DNA of 58,189 nucleotides, taken from assembly GCA_900315195.1 (NCBI GenBank), contig OMYD01000020.1, positions 1-58,189 of the forward strand, in the 5' to 3' direction. Position numbers and translations under genes: made by a program. Origin of the DNA: an uncultured Eubacteriales bacterium (GTDB taxonomy: Bacteria; Bacillota; Clostridia; Oscillospirales; Acutalibacteraceae). The notes under the pieces are model-generated. The model saw only the letters and a list, made by a program, of their open reading frames with translations. It was not told where the DNA came from and searched no databases. Positions 33,818-42,666 of the stretch are shown piece by piece. Within the stretch, counting starts at the first letter, position 1; each line of letters begins with the position of its first letter.

Positions 33818-33846
33818 TTGAACAAAGTCAAACCCTATGATAGAAT
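33818..33846 (+). promoter_or_regulatory. promoter of the HAD hydrolase gene
   Basis: TTGAAC (33818-33823) and TAGAAT (33841-33846) are 17 bp apart, with a leader of under 20 nt before the ATG at 33866. Confidence 0.65.
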
Positions 33847-33865
33847 AGCATTGAGGTACATTAAT

Positions 33866-34579
33866 ATGCATAAGTATTTTTTATTTGATCTAGACGGCAC
33901 TCTGTTGCCCATGGATTTGAAAAAATTTATAGAGCTTTATCTTCAGGCGTTCTGCCAAAAATTCGCCCACAAGGTACAGGTGGATCCAAAAACGCTTGTA
34001 AAGGGAATTTGGGAGGGCGCTGCCGCAATGGGAAGAAACGACGGCAACTGTCTTAACCGCGAATTGTTCTGGCGCGCGCTTAACAAATACTGCAAAAAGG
34101 ATATGCGCGTTTACGAAAATGACTTTGACGACTTTTACCGAAATGAGTTTATCGCCGCAAAATCCGCTACAAGCGTAAATCCTTATGCCGAAAAGACCGT
34201 TAAGCTGCTTAAAAACTGCGGCTGTACATTAATTGTGGCTACAAACCCCATTTTCTCAAAGGCGGCAACCTACACAAGAATCCGTTGGGCGGGCCTTGAC
34301 CCAAACGATTTTGAGCTGATTACGGTTTACGACAACTGCTCGGCATGCAAGCCAAACCTCAATTATTATCAGGATATCTGCTCGTTCTGCGGCTTTTCGC
34401 CCGATGACAGCATCATGGTAGGCAATGATGTTGACGAGGATATGTGCGCCGAAAAGCTCGGCTTTGACACATTTTTGGTAACGGATTGCCTCATTAACCG
34501 CCATAATAAAAGTATTGAAAAATACAAGCGCGGCAGCTTTGAGGATTTTTACAACCTGCTGATTGAAAGCGGGTATTGA
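33866..34579 (+). CDS. HAD-superfamily hydrolase
   Basis: 237 residues from the ATG at 33866 (MHKYFLFDLDGTLLPMD); the 22 in-frame codons before it overlap the promoter. Motif I is FDLDGT with the nucleophile Asp, motif II is VATNP, and motif IV is MVGNDVDEDM. A helical cap lies between motifs I and II. It is probably a phosphatase of small phosphorylated metabolites, but the substrate is not known. It is a single-gene unit with a terminator between it and purL. Confidence 0.9.
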   Translation: MHKYFLFDLDGTLLPMDLKKFIELYLQAFCQKFAHKVQVDPKTLVKGIWEGAAAMGRNDGNCLNRELFWRALNKYCKKDMRVYENDFDDFYRNEFIAAKSATSVNPYAEKTVKLLKNCGCTLIVATNPIFSKAATYTRIRWAGLDPNDFELITVYDNCSACKPNLNYYQDICSFCGFSPDDSIMVGNDVDEDMCAEKLGFDTFLVTDCLINRHNKSIEKYKRGSFEDFYNLLIESGY

Positions 34580-34620
34580 TGAAAAATAAACTAACCACTA
34601 ATCACCAACCACTAATCACT

Positions 34621-34668
34621 GAAAAGTCCGGCTCAACACTCGAAACCGAGTGATTGAGCCGGACTTTT
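34621..34668. terminator. bidirectional terminator between HAD gene and purL
   Basis: AAAAGTCCGGCTCAA...ACTCG and CGAGT...TTGAGCCGGACTTTT form a long stem with A/T-runs on both sides, between convergent genes. Confidence 0.92.
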
Positions 34669-34676
34669 GAATTTAA

Positions 34677-37600
34677 TTATTTAAAATATTTTACGCCGCT
34701 TTCAAAGATTTTCTGGTCCTTTTCAAACGGAACGTTACTGTAAAGGTTTTCGCCCTTGCGCTCGCTGTGGCCCATTTTGCCAAGCACCCTGCCGTCGGGT
34801 GAGGTGATACCCTCGATAGCGCATACGGAGCCGTTGACATTAAACGCTATGTCGCTCGAGGGCTTGCCGCTGAGGTCGACATACTGTGTAGCGATCTGTC
34901 CGTTGGCAGCCAGCGCCTTAACGGTTGCCTCGTCAGCCATAAAGCGTCCCTCGCCGTGAGAAACGGGAATCGCGAACACATCGCCCGCGTTTACGCCCGC
35001 AAACCACGGAGATTTAACCGAGGTAACGCGTGTATAAGCCATGTGAGAAATATGTCTGCCCACTGTGTTGAAGGTAAGCGTCGGGTCGGTAGGCTTTAGG
35101 TCGCGGATTTCGCCGTAAGGTACCAATCCGAGCTTGATAAGCGCCTGGAAACCGTTGCAGATACCCAGCATCAAGCCGTCGCGGTTTTTAAGAAGCTCGT
35201 TGACAGCCTCGGCAACACGCGGGTTGCGGAAGGTTGTTGCTATGAACTTGCCCGAGCCGTCGGGCTCGTCGCCGCCTGAGAAGCCGCCGGGGAGCATAAT
35301 CATCTGCGATTCATTTATCATCTTGACCATGCGGTCGATCGTTTCCTCAATTCCCTGCTGAGTAAGGTTCTTCACGATGAGCAGCTCAGCCTGAGCGCCC
35401 GCCTTTTCAAACGCGCGCGCGGTATCTACCTCGCAGTTTGTGCCCGGGAATACGGGAATAATTACCTTGGGCTTGGCGGTCTTGATTACGGGAGATGAGG
35501 TGTTGCGCTCGGTATAAAGCGGAGCGTCAACGGTAATTTCGGGACATTCAGCCTGAGTCGGGAATACCTTTTCAAGCGGAGCCTTCCAGCTTTCAGCCAG
35601 AGCTTCCAAAGATACAAACTTATCTGCCATGGTTACCTTGCCGTCATCGGTAACGGTACCCAAATCATAGCTGAGAACACTGCTGTCAAGCTCAGCGCCG
35701 TCGGCAAGCTCGAGGATCAATGAGCCCGAAAGCGGAGCGAACAGCTCTTTGTTTGTGAGCTCCTTTGCAAAGGCAAAGCCGAACATATTGCCGAAGCAAG
35801 CCTTGCACACGCTAGCGGCAGCGCCGCCCTCTTTAACAACGGAAGCCGAAAGAACCTTGCCGCTGTCCATAAGAGCGTAAACGGCTTTGTACATATCAAT
35901 CAGCTTATCCCATTCGGGCATAAGGGTTGCCTTGTTTTCGGGAACTGGCACATAAATAACCTTTGAGCCCGCCTTTTTAAACTCGGAAGAAATTGTTTTG
36001 CTCGCCTTTGTCATAGCGACCGCAAAGCTTACGAGCGTGGGCGGTACGTCTATGTCCTCAAACGAGCCCGACATACTGTCCTTGCCGCCGATTGAGGGCA
36101 GACCGAGCTTGAGCTGAGCCTGCATAGCGCCCAGAAGTGCCGCGGCTGGCTTGCCCCAGCGTGAGGGAACATCATTAAGTCTTTCGAAATACTCCTGGAA
36201 GGTAAGTCTTGCTGTCAGCGGATTCGCGCCTATAGCAAGCAGCTTTGAGGTTGATTCAACAACAGCGTAAGCCGAACCGTGGAACGGGCTCCAGCGTGAA
36301 ACGCCGGGAATGTAGCCGTAGCTCATAGCGGTAGCGTCGTCGGTTTCGCCCTTTTCAAGCGGAATTTTAGCCGCCATCGCCTCCTGGGGAGTGAGCTGAG
36401 TCTTGCCGCCGAACGGCATAATTACTGTTGCCGCGCCGATTGAAGCGTCAAAGCGCTCGCAAAGGCCAATCTGCGAGCAAACGTTAAGTCTGCCCATGTT
36501 CTTTGTAAGAGCCTCATCAAACGGCAGCCCTTCAAGCTCCTCGGGGCACGCCTCGCGGTAACAGTCCTCTGCCTTGGGAGCAGCGATATAAGCCTTGGCA
36601 ACCTGAGTAACTCCGTTGGTGTTGAGGAACGCGCGGCTGAGGTCTACAATTGTATCGCCGCGCCAGTTCATTGTAAGACGCGGGTTCTCGGTGACAACCG
36701 CGACTGCGGTAGCCTCAAGGTTTTCGGTTGCCGCGTATTCAATAAACTTATCTACATCGTTCTTGTCAAGCACAACCGCCATTCTCTCCTGCGATTCGGA
36801 AATAGCCAGCTCAGTGCCGTCAAGTCCGTCATATTTCTTTGTAACCTTGTCGAGGTCAACGGTAAGGCCGTCGGCAAGCTCGCCGATAGCAACGCAAACA
36901 CCGCCCGCGCCAAAGTCGTTGCAGCGCTTGATAAGCTTAGCGACATCGGGGGTGCGGAACAGACGCTGGATTTTGCGCTCTGTGGGCGGATTACCCTTCT
37001 GAACCTCGGCTCCGCAGGTTTCGATAGAGCTTTCGGTGTGCGCCTTTGAGGAACCTGTAGCGCCGCCGCAGCCGTCGCGTCCCGTGCGTCCGCCCAGAAG
37101 TACGATTACATCATCGGGCATGGGCACCTCGCGGATAACGTTCTCCTTGGGAGAAGCGCCGATTACCGCGCCGATTTCCATGCGCTTCGCCACATAGCCC
37201 TTGTCGTAAAGCTCAACGACCTGACCGGTAGCAAGGCCGATCTGGTTGCCGTAGGAGCTGTAGCCCTGAGCCGCGCCCGTTGTGATTTTACGCGAGGGCA
37301 GCTTGCCGTGCATTGTCTTGTCAAAAGGAGTTGTGGGGTCGCCCGAGCCTGTTACGCGCATTGCCTGATATACATAAGCGCGTCCGGACAGCGGGTCGCG
37401 GATCGCGCCGCCCAGGCAGGTTGCCGCGCCGCCGAAGGGTTCGATTTCGGTGGGGTGGTTGTGGGTTTCGTTCTTAAACTGTACCAGCCATTTTTCGGTT
37501 TTGCCGTCAATTGTAACGGGCACTTCAATTGAGCAGGCGTTGATTTCCTCACTCTCGTCCAAATCGGGGATCATGCCCTTCTTTTTAAGCGACTTCATGC

Positions 37601-38444
37601 CCATAAGCGCCATATCCATGAGAGATACAATGCGGTCGGTATCCTTGCCGTAAACCTCGTCGCGGGTGGCGTAGTATTCCTTCAAAGCGTCCTCAATAAC
37701 ATTTCCGAGGGCGGCTTTTTCAATTTCGATCTCGCTCAGGCGGGTAAGGAAGGTAGTGTGGCGGCAGTGATCCGACCAGTAGGTGTCGATTACGCGCAGC
37801 TCGGTAACGCTTGGGTCGCGGTGCTCGGTGTCGCGGAAATAGTCGCGGCAGAACTTGAGGTCGGAAAGCGTCATGGCAAAGCCCATTGAGCCGAAATACT
37901 GAGCCATTTCGTCATCGTTCCAGGTGATAAAACCCTCAACACGCTTTACGTTTTCGGGAACGGGAGTTTCCATATCGAGGGTTTCGGGCTTGCCCAAAGA
38001 AGCCAGACGGCTTTCGACGGGGTTGATTAAATACTCCTCGATCTTTTTCTGATCCTCGTCGGTAATGTCGCCCTTGAGGCAGATAACGCGTGCTGTAAGC
38101 ACCTTGCAGCGCTCGCCCTGAGTAAGAAGCTGTACACACTGCTCGGCTGAGTCGCCGCGCTGATCGTACTGACCGGGCAAATACTCCATCGCAAACACAC
38201 GCCAGCCGTCCTCTACGGGAAGGGTTTCCTCGTAAATCATGTCGGCGTTAGGCTCGGAAAGCACAATTCCCTTTGCCTTGTCAAATTCTTCCCTGCTCAA
38301 ACCCTCAATATCATAACGAACGATATATCTGAGGTCGGTGACGGACATCATGCGCAGGTTGTGGCGGATGTCCCAAAGGACATGCTTCGCCTCTACGTTG
38401 AAGCCGTCGCGTTTTTCAACAAAAATTCTGATTACGTCTGACAT
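34677..38444 (-). CDS. purL: phosphoribosylformylglycinamidine synthase, single-chain
   Basis: 1255 residues. It converts FGAR, glutamine and ATP to FGAM in purine synthesis. The synthetase half carries DTYWSDHCRHTTF and FKNETHNHPTEIEPFGGAATCLGG; the C-terminal glutamine amidotransferase has PGTNCEVD, GGFSGGDEPDGSG, the catalytic Cys at about 1096 (LGICNGFQ) and HGEGRF. The one-chain arrangement is the form found in many Clostridia and Proteobacteria, so separate purS and purQ genes are not needed. GGAGG lies before the ATG. It is monocistronic as far as visible, with a leader that can fold an attenuator-like hairpin. Confidence 0.97.
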   Translation of the reverse strand: MSDVIRIFVEKRDGFNVEAKHVLWDIRHNLRMMSVTDLRYIVRYDIEGLSREEFDKAKGIVLSEPNADMIYEETLPVEDGWRVFAMEYLPGQYDQRGDSAEQCVQLLTQGERCKVLTARVICLKGDITDEDQKKIEEYLINPVESRLASLGKPETLDMETPVPENVKRVEGFITWNDDEMAQYFGSMGFAMTLSDLKFCRDYFRDTEHRDPSVTELRVIDTYWSDHCRHTTFLTRLSEIEIEKAALGNVIEDALKEYYATRDEVYGKDTDRIVSLMDMALMGMKSLKKKGMIPDLDESEEINACSIEVPVTIDGKTEKWLVQFKNETHNHPTEIEPFGGAATCLGGAIRDPLSGRAYVYQAMRVTGSGDPTTPFDKTMHGKLPSRKITTGAAQGYSSYGNQIGLATGQVVELYDKGYVAKRMEIGAVIGASPKENVIREVPMPDDVIVLLGGRTGRDGCGGATGSSKAHTESSIETCGAEVQKGNPPTERKIQRLFRTPDVAKLIKRCNDFGAGGVCVAIGELADGLTVDLDKVTKKYDGLDGTELAISESQERMAVVLDKNDVDKFIEYAATENLEATAVAVVTENPRLTMNWRGDTIVDLSRAFLNTNGVTQVAKAYIAAPKAEDCYREACPEELEGLPFDEALTKNMGRLNVCSQIGLCERFDASIGAATVIMPFGGKTQLTPQEAMAAKIPLEKGETDDATAMSYGYIPGVSRWSPFHGSAYAVVESTSKLLAIGANPLTARLTFQEYFERLNDVPSRWGKPAAALLGAMQAQLKLGLPSIGGKDSMSGSFEDIDVPPTLVSFAVAMTKASKTISSEFKKAGSKVIYVPVPENKATLMPEWDKLIDMYKAVYALMDSGKVLSASVVKEGGAAASVCKACFGNMFGFAFAKELTNKELFAPLSGSLILELADGAELDSSVLSYDLGTVTDDGKVTMADKFVSLEALAESWKAPLEKVFPTQAECPEITVDAPLYTERNTSSPVIKTAKPKVIIPVFPGTNCEVDTARAFEKAGAQAELLIVKNLTQQGIEETIDRMVKMINESQMIMLPGGFSGGDEPDGSGKFIATTFRNPRVAEAVNELLKNRDGLMLGICNGFQALIKLGLVPYGEIRDLKPTDPTLTFNTVGRHISHMAYTRVTSVKSPWFAGVNAGDVFAIPVSHGEGRFMADEATVKALAANGQIATQYVDLSGKPSSDIAFNVNGSVCAIEGITSPDGRVLGKMGHSERKGENLYSNVPFEKDQKIFESGVKYFK

Positions 38445-38523
38445 TGTATCAGTCCTCCGTGAATAAAGTAAATTTATTTTATCATATTCCGCATGGGTTT
38501 TATTTCACTATAAGCAATTTCTG

Positions 38524-38574
38524 AAAAATCCCTGTACCGCTTAAAGCGGTTTGCCGGGATATTTCCGAAACCGC
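38524..38574 (-). promoter_or_regulatory. attenuator-like leader of purL
   Basis: In the minus-strand leader, TCCC...CCGCTT-TAAGCGG...GGGA followed by TTTTT (38559-38524) resembles an intrinsic terminator with an internal loop. An upstream GCGGTTT (38574-38568) is exactly complementary to AAACCGC (38552-38546), part of the terminator stem, so an antiterminator fold is possible. No known riboswitch core was recognised. Confidence 0.45.
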
Positions 38575-38587
38575 GGGAATTATGTAT

Positions 38588-38617
38588 ATTATATCATACG
38601 AAAGGCCCATAATGCAA
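38588..38617 (-). promoter_or_regulatory. promoter of purL
   Basis: On the minus strand TTGCAT (38617-38612) and TATAAT (38593-38588) are 18 bp apart. The leader to the ATG is about 135 nt. Confidence 0.7.
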
Positions 38618-38640
38618 CAACTGTTTGTTAAAATCAAGTG

Positions 38641-38669
38641 TTGACTATTCAGCAAAAAAAGGGTAAAAT
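38641..38669 (+). promoter_or_regulatory. promoter overlapping the start of the DUF815 gene
   Basis: TTGACT (38641-38646) and TAAAAT (38664-38669) are 17 bp apart. The predicted start site falls within or beside the first ATG codons (38672, 38675), leaving no room for a ribosome site there. Confidence 0.6.
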
Positions 38670-38695
38670 ATATGATGTATGATTGGAATGATTTT

Positions 38696-39931
38696 ATGAA
38701 TGAAGTCAACACCGCCAAACTGAATCTTTCCTCGCTGAGCATATTCAGAGGGATATTATTGCGCAGCGTTCCAAAGGCATTTTATAACCTGCTGTGCGCC
38801 CTTGATAAGCCTCCCGAGGATTTTCTGCGGCTTTACGGCGAGTTCTTTGCTTTGATAAGTGAGCGCGGCTGTGCCGACAGGCTTGCTTACTCGTTTACCG
38901 AGGCTGCGCTTTACGACGAAAACTGCTTTACGCGTTCCGCCGCCGGAGGCACGCACAACGAGCTCCCCGACGAAGTCCTAAAGGCTGTGCGCCGCGACTG
39001 CGAGGCGATTCTTGCCGCCGCAAATTTAAGCTCGGAGCAGGTGCTTAAAGCATATTGCCGCTATGAGGAAATTGCCGAAATTGCCAAAACGCTTCCCGTG
39101 TGGCACAGCGGCGAGTGCGCCGAAAGCTTCAGAATGTTTGACGGCTCGCTTAACCGCGTGGCTAAGTGGTACCGCGAAAACGGCTGCGGCATGTTCGCAA
39201 GGTACAAGGCGTTTATCTGGCGCGACGGCGATATTCAGCCCGTGCTCAACTACGACACCATAGACGTTGACAACTTTACGGGCTACGAGCTTCAGCGCGG
39301 CAAGGTTCTTGCGAATACAAAAGCATTTTTGGACGGCAAGTCCTGCAACAACTGCCTGCTTTACGGCGACATGGGCACAGGAAAAAGCTCAACCATAAAG
39401 GCAATGGCTAACGAATTCCGCACCAAAGGTCTGAGGATTGTTGAAATCCCCAAAGAGCGGCTTATGGAGTTTCCGCAGCTTGTTGACAAAATTGCTCATC
39501 TGCCGATGAAATTCATAATTTTCATTGATGACCTGTCCTTTCAGCACCAGGATCAAAGCTACACAGCACTTAAAGCTGTTCTGGAGGGCGGGCTGGCGGC
39601 GCGGCCGTCAAACGCTTTAATCTACGCTACCTCAAACCGCAGACACATTGTTAAAGAAAGGCTGTCTGATCGCTCTTATGAGGTTGACGATATAAACACA
39701 CGCGACAATATGCAGGAGACCCTGTCGCTTTCAGACCGATTCGGACTGGCCGTTTGCTACACGGTGCCGTCCAAAAAAGAATTTCTGGAAATTGTATGTT
39801 CAATAGCGCGGCAAAAGGGACTTGATATCACTGACGAGGAGCTTTGCGCCGGCGCCGAACGCTTTGCGCTTGGGCGCGGCGGACGTTCGCCAAGGTGCGC
39901 CAAACAGTATGTTGAGTCGCTGTTCTGCTGA
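38696..39931 (+). CDS. DUF815 family ATP-binding protein
   Basis: 411 residues if translation begins at ATG 38696 (MNEVNTAKLNLSSLSIF). ATGs at 38672 and 38675 are in the same frame but lie at the likely transcription start, so they could only serve as leaderless starts. The AAA-type core has Walker A GDMGTGKSST (about 230), Walker B FIIFIDDLSF, and a sensor-like YATSNRRH. The DUF815 family are stand-alone AAA ATPases, common in Clostridia and Proteobacteria, of unknown role. The next gene, a lipoprotein, begins 32 bases downstream. Confidence 0.88.
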   Translation: MNEVNTAKLNLSSLSIFRGILLRSVPKAFYNLLCALDKPPEDFLRLYGEFFALISERGCADRLAYSFTEAALYDENCFTRSAAGGTHNELPDEVLKAVRRDCEAILAAANLSSEQVLKAYCRYEEIAEIAKTLPVWHSGECAESFRMFDGSLNRVAKWYRENGCGMFARYKAFIWRDGDIQPVLNYDTIDVDNFTGYELQRGKVLANTKAFLDGKSCNNCLLYGDMGTGKSSTIKAMANEFRTKGLRIVEIPKERLMEFPQLVDKIAHLPMKFIIFIDDLSFQHQDQSYTALKAVLEGGLAARPSNALIYATSNRRHIVKERLSDRSYEVDDINTRDNMQETLSLSDRFGLAVCYTVPSKKEFLEIVCSIARQKGLDITDEELCAGAERFALGRGGRSPRCAKQYVESLFC

Positions 39932-39963
39932 TCAAATAATACGGAACAAAAACGGAGGATATT

Positions 39964-41259
39964 ATGAAAAAGCTGGTTTCAATCTTATTAGCCGCAACCA
40001 CGGCTGTCTCTGCCTCGGCTATTCTGTCAGGCTGCGGTAATGATAACTACCCTGTCAAAATCGCCAATTACACAATTGACGAGGAACCCCATAACGTTGT
40101 GATTCTTGATGCCGCTACAGCCGATATCGTTGCTTACATGGACTACGAAAGGAAAATAGCGGGAAGAAGCAATTCGGTTATTCAGGAAGAGCTGAAATCC
40201 GTGGAGAATGTCGGCAGCGAATCAAATCCCGATGTAAACAGAATAACAGCGTTAAAAGCTGATATGGTATTTGCCAACGAGAGCCTTAACGCGTCAGTTA
40301 TGGATACGCTTAACGATAAGGATATTAAGGTAATAAAGTTCCAGAATGTACAGAATACCGCCTCACTTAAAACCAACTACGAAACCATAGGCAAAATTCT
40401 GGGCGGAAACGATACAGGGTACAAATGGGGTACAACTTATTACGAGAAGTTAATCGATAATCTTGAAAAGCAAAAGCGTGATGTCGAAGAGCTCAGCGGA
40501 ACAGGCGCGCTTAAAACTCTTTGCTATCTGTACCTCAACGGCAATAAGCTTGAGAAACTGAACAACGGTTTCGGAAATATCCTTATGGATTATACAAACT
40601 GCGTAAATATATCAACCGACAAAGACGTTAAAGGCGATACCGCCTCTATTGTCGCAAACGCTAATCCGAACTACATCATTTATGACAATGAGGCAACTCT
40701 TAAAGCGATCAAAGCCGATCCTTCGCTTTCAAAAATCAATGCTGTTAAGAACAACAAGTTGCTGCAAATTCCGCTTGCTGAGATGTCACTGCCCGGAATC
40801 ACCGCAATAAAGACCTTAACCGCAATGAACAAATTCATTTACAGCGACAACAAGGCTACTCCGGACGAGCCCGCAACAAAAGCCTCGTCAAAAACAAAAA
40901 CCACTCAACCTGCCACACAGAATGCGACTCAGCCCGCAAGCTCTTCTACGCAGCCCACAACCGCTCCCGCTACAACAGCTCCGAAAGAAGAGGATTTGTC
41001 GTCAAAATATAAAATCAAGCTCGACGACCTTTCGCTCAAACGCGATGATGAGAATGACAGCGTAAAGGCAATGCAGATCAGACTTGCCGATTTGGGATAT
41101 GTTAAGAACAACGACGATTATGTAACAGGCTACTACGGCGAACAAACCGAAAAAGCCGTAAAAGCGTTCCAGAATAACAACGGCATAAAAGACACCGGCA
41201 ATGCCGATAACGCCACACTTAAAGCTATGTTTATGTCCTCGGCGAAAAAAGCCGAATAA
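39964..41259 (+). CDS. substrate-binding lipoprotein fused to a peptidoglycan-binding domain
   Basis: 431 residues. It has a lipoprotein signal (ILSGC, lipobox Cys at about 22). The first 290 residues match a helical-backbone periplasmic binding protein of the BtuF/FhuD type (NVVILDAATADIVAYMDYERKIAG, then VGSESNPDVNRITALKADMVFA). These bind cobalamin, haem or siderophores. A Thr/Pro/Ala-rich linker (about 295-345) follows, and then a PG_binding_1 domain (VKAMQIRLADLGYV...GYYGEQTEKAVKAFQNNNGI). No permease or ATPase gene is next to it, so the import partners are elsewhere or it has another role. GGAGG lies before the ATG. Confidence 0.88.
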   Translation: MKKLVSILLAATTAVSASAILSGCGNDNYPVKIANYTIDEEPHNVVILDAATADIVAYMDYERKIAGRSNSVIQEELKSVENVGSESNPDVNRITALKADMVFANESLNASVMDTLNDKDIKVIKFQNVQNTASLKTNYETIGKILGGNDTGYKWGTTYYEKLIDNLEKQKRDVEELSGTGALKTLCYLYLNGNKLEKLNNGFGNILMDYTNCVNISTDKDVKGDTASIVANANPNYIIYDNEATLKAIKADPSLSKINAVKNNKLLQIPLAEMSLPGITAIKTLTAMNKFIYSDNKATPDEPATKASSKTKTTQPATQNATQPASSSTQPTTAPATTAPKEEDLSSKYKIKLDDLSLKRDDENDSVKAMQIRLADLGYVKNNDDYVTGYYGEQTEKAVKAFQNNNGIKDTGNADNATLKAMFMSSAKKAE

Positions 41260-41269
41260 TGTCAACGCC

Positions 41270-41309
41270 AACGGGCTGTGAAGTTCATTCTTCACAGCCC
41301 GTTTTTTTG
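41270..41309 (+). terminator. terminator after the lipoprotein gene
   Basis: AACGGGCTGTGAAG and CTTCACAGCCCGTT form a 14-bp stem with a 5-base loop, followed by TTTTTTT. Confidence 0.93.
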
Positions 41310-41379
41310 ATATCCGCGAAAAATCGCCTTTTTTCGTTATTATGCAACAAAAATCGGGCACGGAAATCCGTGCCCTAAC

Positions 41380-41613
41380 TTATTCTCTAAATTCGATAAT
41401 ATCCTGAACATTACATTGCAGTTCGCGGCATATTGCAGCCAGTACATATAAATCCACTCTGCTGATATTGCCAAGATAATACCCCTGTACCGTTTCAAAA
41501 CGCAGACCGCATTTTACACACAGTTTATTCTTGGAGTAGCCCCTTTCCTCCATTACTTTTGCGAGTTTAAATTCAATTCCCGATTCATTGGTTTTCGATA
41601 TTTTTCTGCTCAT
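41380..41613 (-). CDS. Xre-family regulator (YozG-like)
   Basis: 77 residues from the ATG at 41613, preceded by GAGGTG; 16 open upstream codons extend towards the operator and are less likely. The helix-turn-helix reads KLAKVMEERGYSKNKLCVKCGLRFETVQGYYLG, with the short ending ICRELQCNVQDIIEF typical of HTH_26/YozG proteins. It is divergent from a two-gene membrane-protein unit, and two matching palindromes cover the promoter between them, so it probably represses those genes and perhaps itself. Confidence 0.9.
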   Translation of the reverse strand: MSRKISKTNESGIEFKLAKVMEERGYSKNKLCVKCGLRFETVQGYYLGNISRVDLYVLAAICRELQCNVQDIIEFRE

Positions 41614-41654
41614 TATGCAACACCTCATAAAGAGCATATCATTGAAAAACGCTC

Positions 41655-41710
41655 TTGACATTCTACATTCTGATGTAGTATAATTTAGAAAACACTACAT
41701 TAGAATGTAG
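41655..41710 (+). promoter_or_regulatory. promoter with two palindromic operators
   Basis: TTGACA (41655-41660) and TATAAT (41679-41684) are 18 bp apart. The palindrome CTACATTCTGATGTAG fills the spacer (41663-41678) and CTACATTAGAATGTAG lies just after the start site (41695-41710). The two are offset by 32 bp, about three helical turns, so a repressor could bind both on one face. Confidence 0.85.
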
Positions 41711-41734
41711 ATGCAAAGTGAGGAGATGTTAAAA

Positions 41735-42286
41735 ATGGATGATAGCGGATATTTTATTATTGTTCCGATTGGCTTTGTCATAGCTGTCGTTTTCGGAATA
41801 ATTCTAGCGTTCATAGGCGGAGCAACCGGGCTGCAAATGTGGTTTGAAAAAAACCTGTTTAGTTTTATAAGGGTTACCGTAATTATTTCAATTATTTCAG
41901 CTATTATATGTTCTATTCTAACTAAAAATATAGTATATGGTTTCTCTTGTATTGTTGCCGTCAGCCAAGCTATATTTTTTGTAGCTTACGGCGGATACAC
42001 ATTGCCCCACGCTAAAGGAATGTACTTAGAGTATGTCGGTTCTACATTTTGGAGCATGATTGTTTTCTTTCTTTATATTATTTTTTCTGTTCTTGTTGTC
42101 CTGGTAACTTTTGCTGTAATATATATTGTTGCCGCATTTGTTGCATCAGAAAAGTGGGGAGATAAATCAAAGACAAAAGAACCGCTTGGCAGCTTTTATT
42201 ATTTCGGCGGAGCAAACTGCATTGCGGGTTTAGTAGGTTGGGCGTTCAACGGAATAGTATTTGGCATATTGCCGTTAATATTTTAG
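41735..42286 (+). CDS. multi-pass membrane protein of unknown function
   Basis: 183 residues from the ATG at 41735, preceded by AGGAG; eight open codons upstream overlap the operator. It has about five hydrophobic helices (for example FIIVPIGFVIAVVFGIILAFIGG and MIVFFLYIIFSVLVVLVTFAVIYIVAAF). I see no known domain. It is the first gene after a repressed-looking promoter and is followed 39 bases later by a second small membrane protein. Confidence 0.75.
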   Translation: MDDSGYFIIVPIGFVIAVVFGIILAFIGGATGLQMWFEKNLFSFIRVTVIISIISAIICSILTKNIVYGFSCIVAVSQAIFFVAYGGYTLPHAKGMYLEYVGSTFWSMIVFFLYIIFSVLVVLVTFAVIYIVAAFVASEKWGDKSKTKEPLGSFYYFGGANCIAGLVGWAFNGIVFGILPLIF

Positions 42287-42325
42287 TGTGAACTTTTATG
42301 CGCAAAATCACAAACAGGAGGACTT

Positions 42326-42601
42326 ATGAATCAACAACATAAAAAAAGAAGGCTTAAATTTAATTTAAATCTTTTAGATAACACCATGCTTATTCTAATG
42401 TGCGCGGGAATTATAGGTCTGCTTTTTGGCTTATGCAGATATGAACTGCAAACAGATGAATTAGGTAAAGCTTTTTTTGTAAATACCGAAGCAATCATCA
42501 AATCGTCTGCTACTCTTCTGATTATCGTATTTATTGTAAAACTCATTACAGAATTAGTCATTAAGAGAGTATTTTCAAAAAAACACGATCATAATAACTG
42601 A
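42326..42601 (+). CDS. small two-helix membrane protein
   Basis: 91 residues with a basic N-terminus (NQQHKKRRLKFNLNLLD), helices at about 20-40 and 60-80, and a basic His/Lys tail. AGGAGG precedes the ATG. It follows the larger membrane protein in the same unit. Family not recognised. Confidence 0.7.
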   Translation: MNQQHKKRRLKFNLNLLDNTMLILMCAGIIGLLFGLCRYELQTDELGKAFFVNTEAIIKSSATLLIIVFIVKLITELVIKRVFSKKHDHNN

Positions 42602-42615
42602 AATAAAGATTAAAA

Positions 42616-42657
42616 AACAGAGCGTCACTGTAAGAAATTACAGTAACGCTCTGTTTG
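42616..42657. terminator. bidirectional terminator upstream of serA 3' end
   Basis: AACAGAGCGT-ACTGTA pairs with TACAGT-ACGCTCTGTT around a 6-base loop, with A- and T-runs on the flanks, between convergent genes. Confidence 0.88.
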
Positions 42658-42666
42658 TTGGATAAA

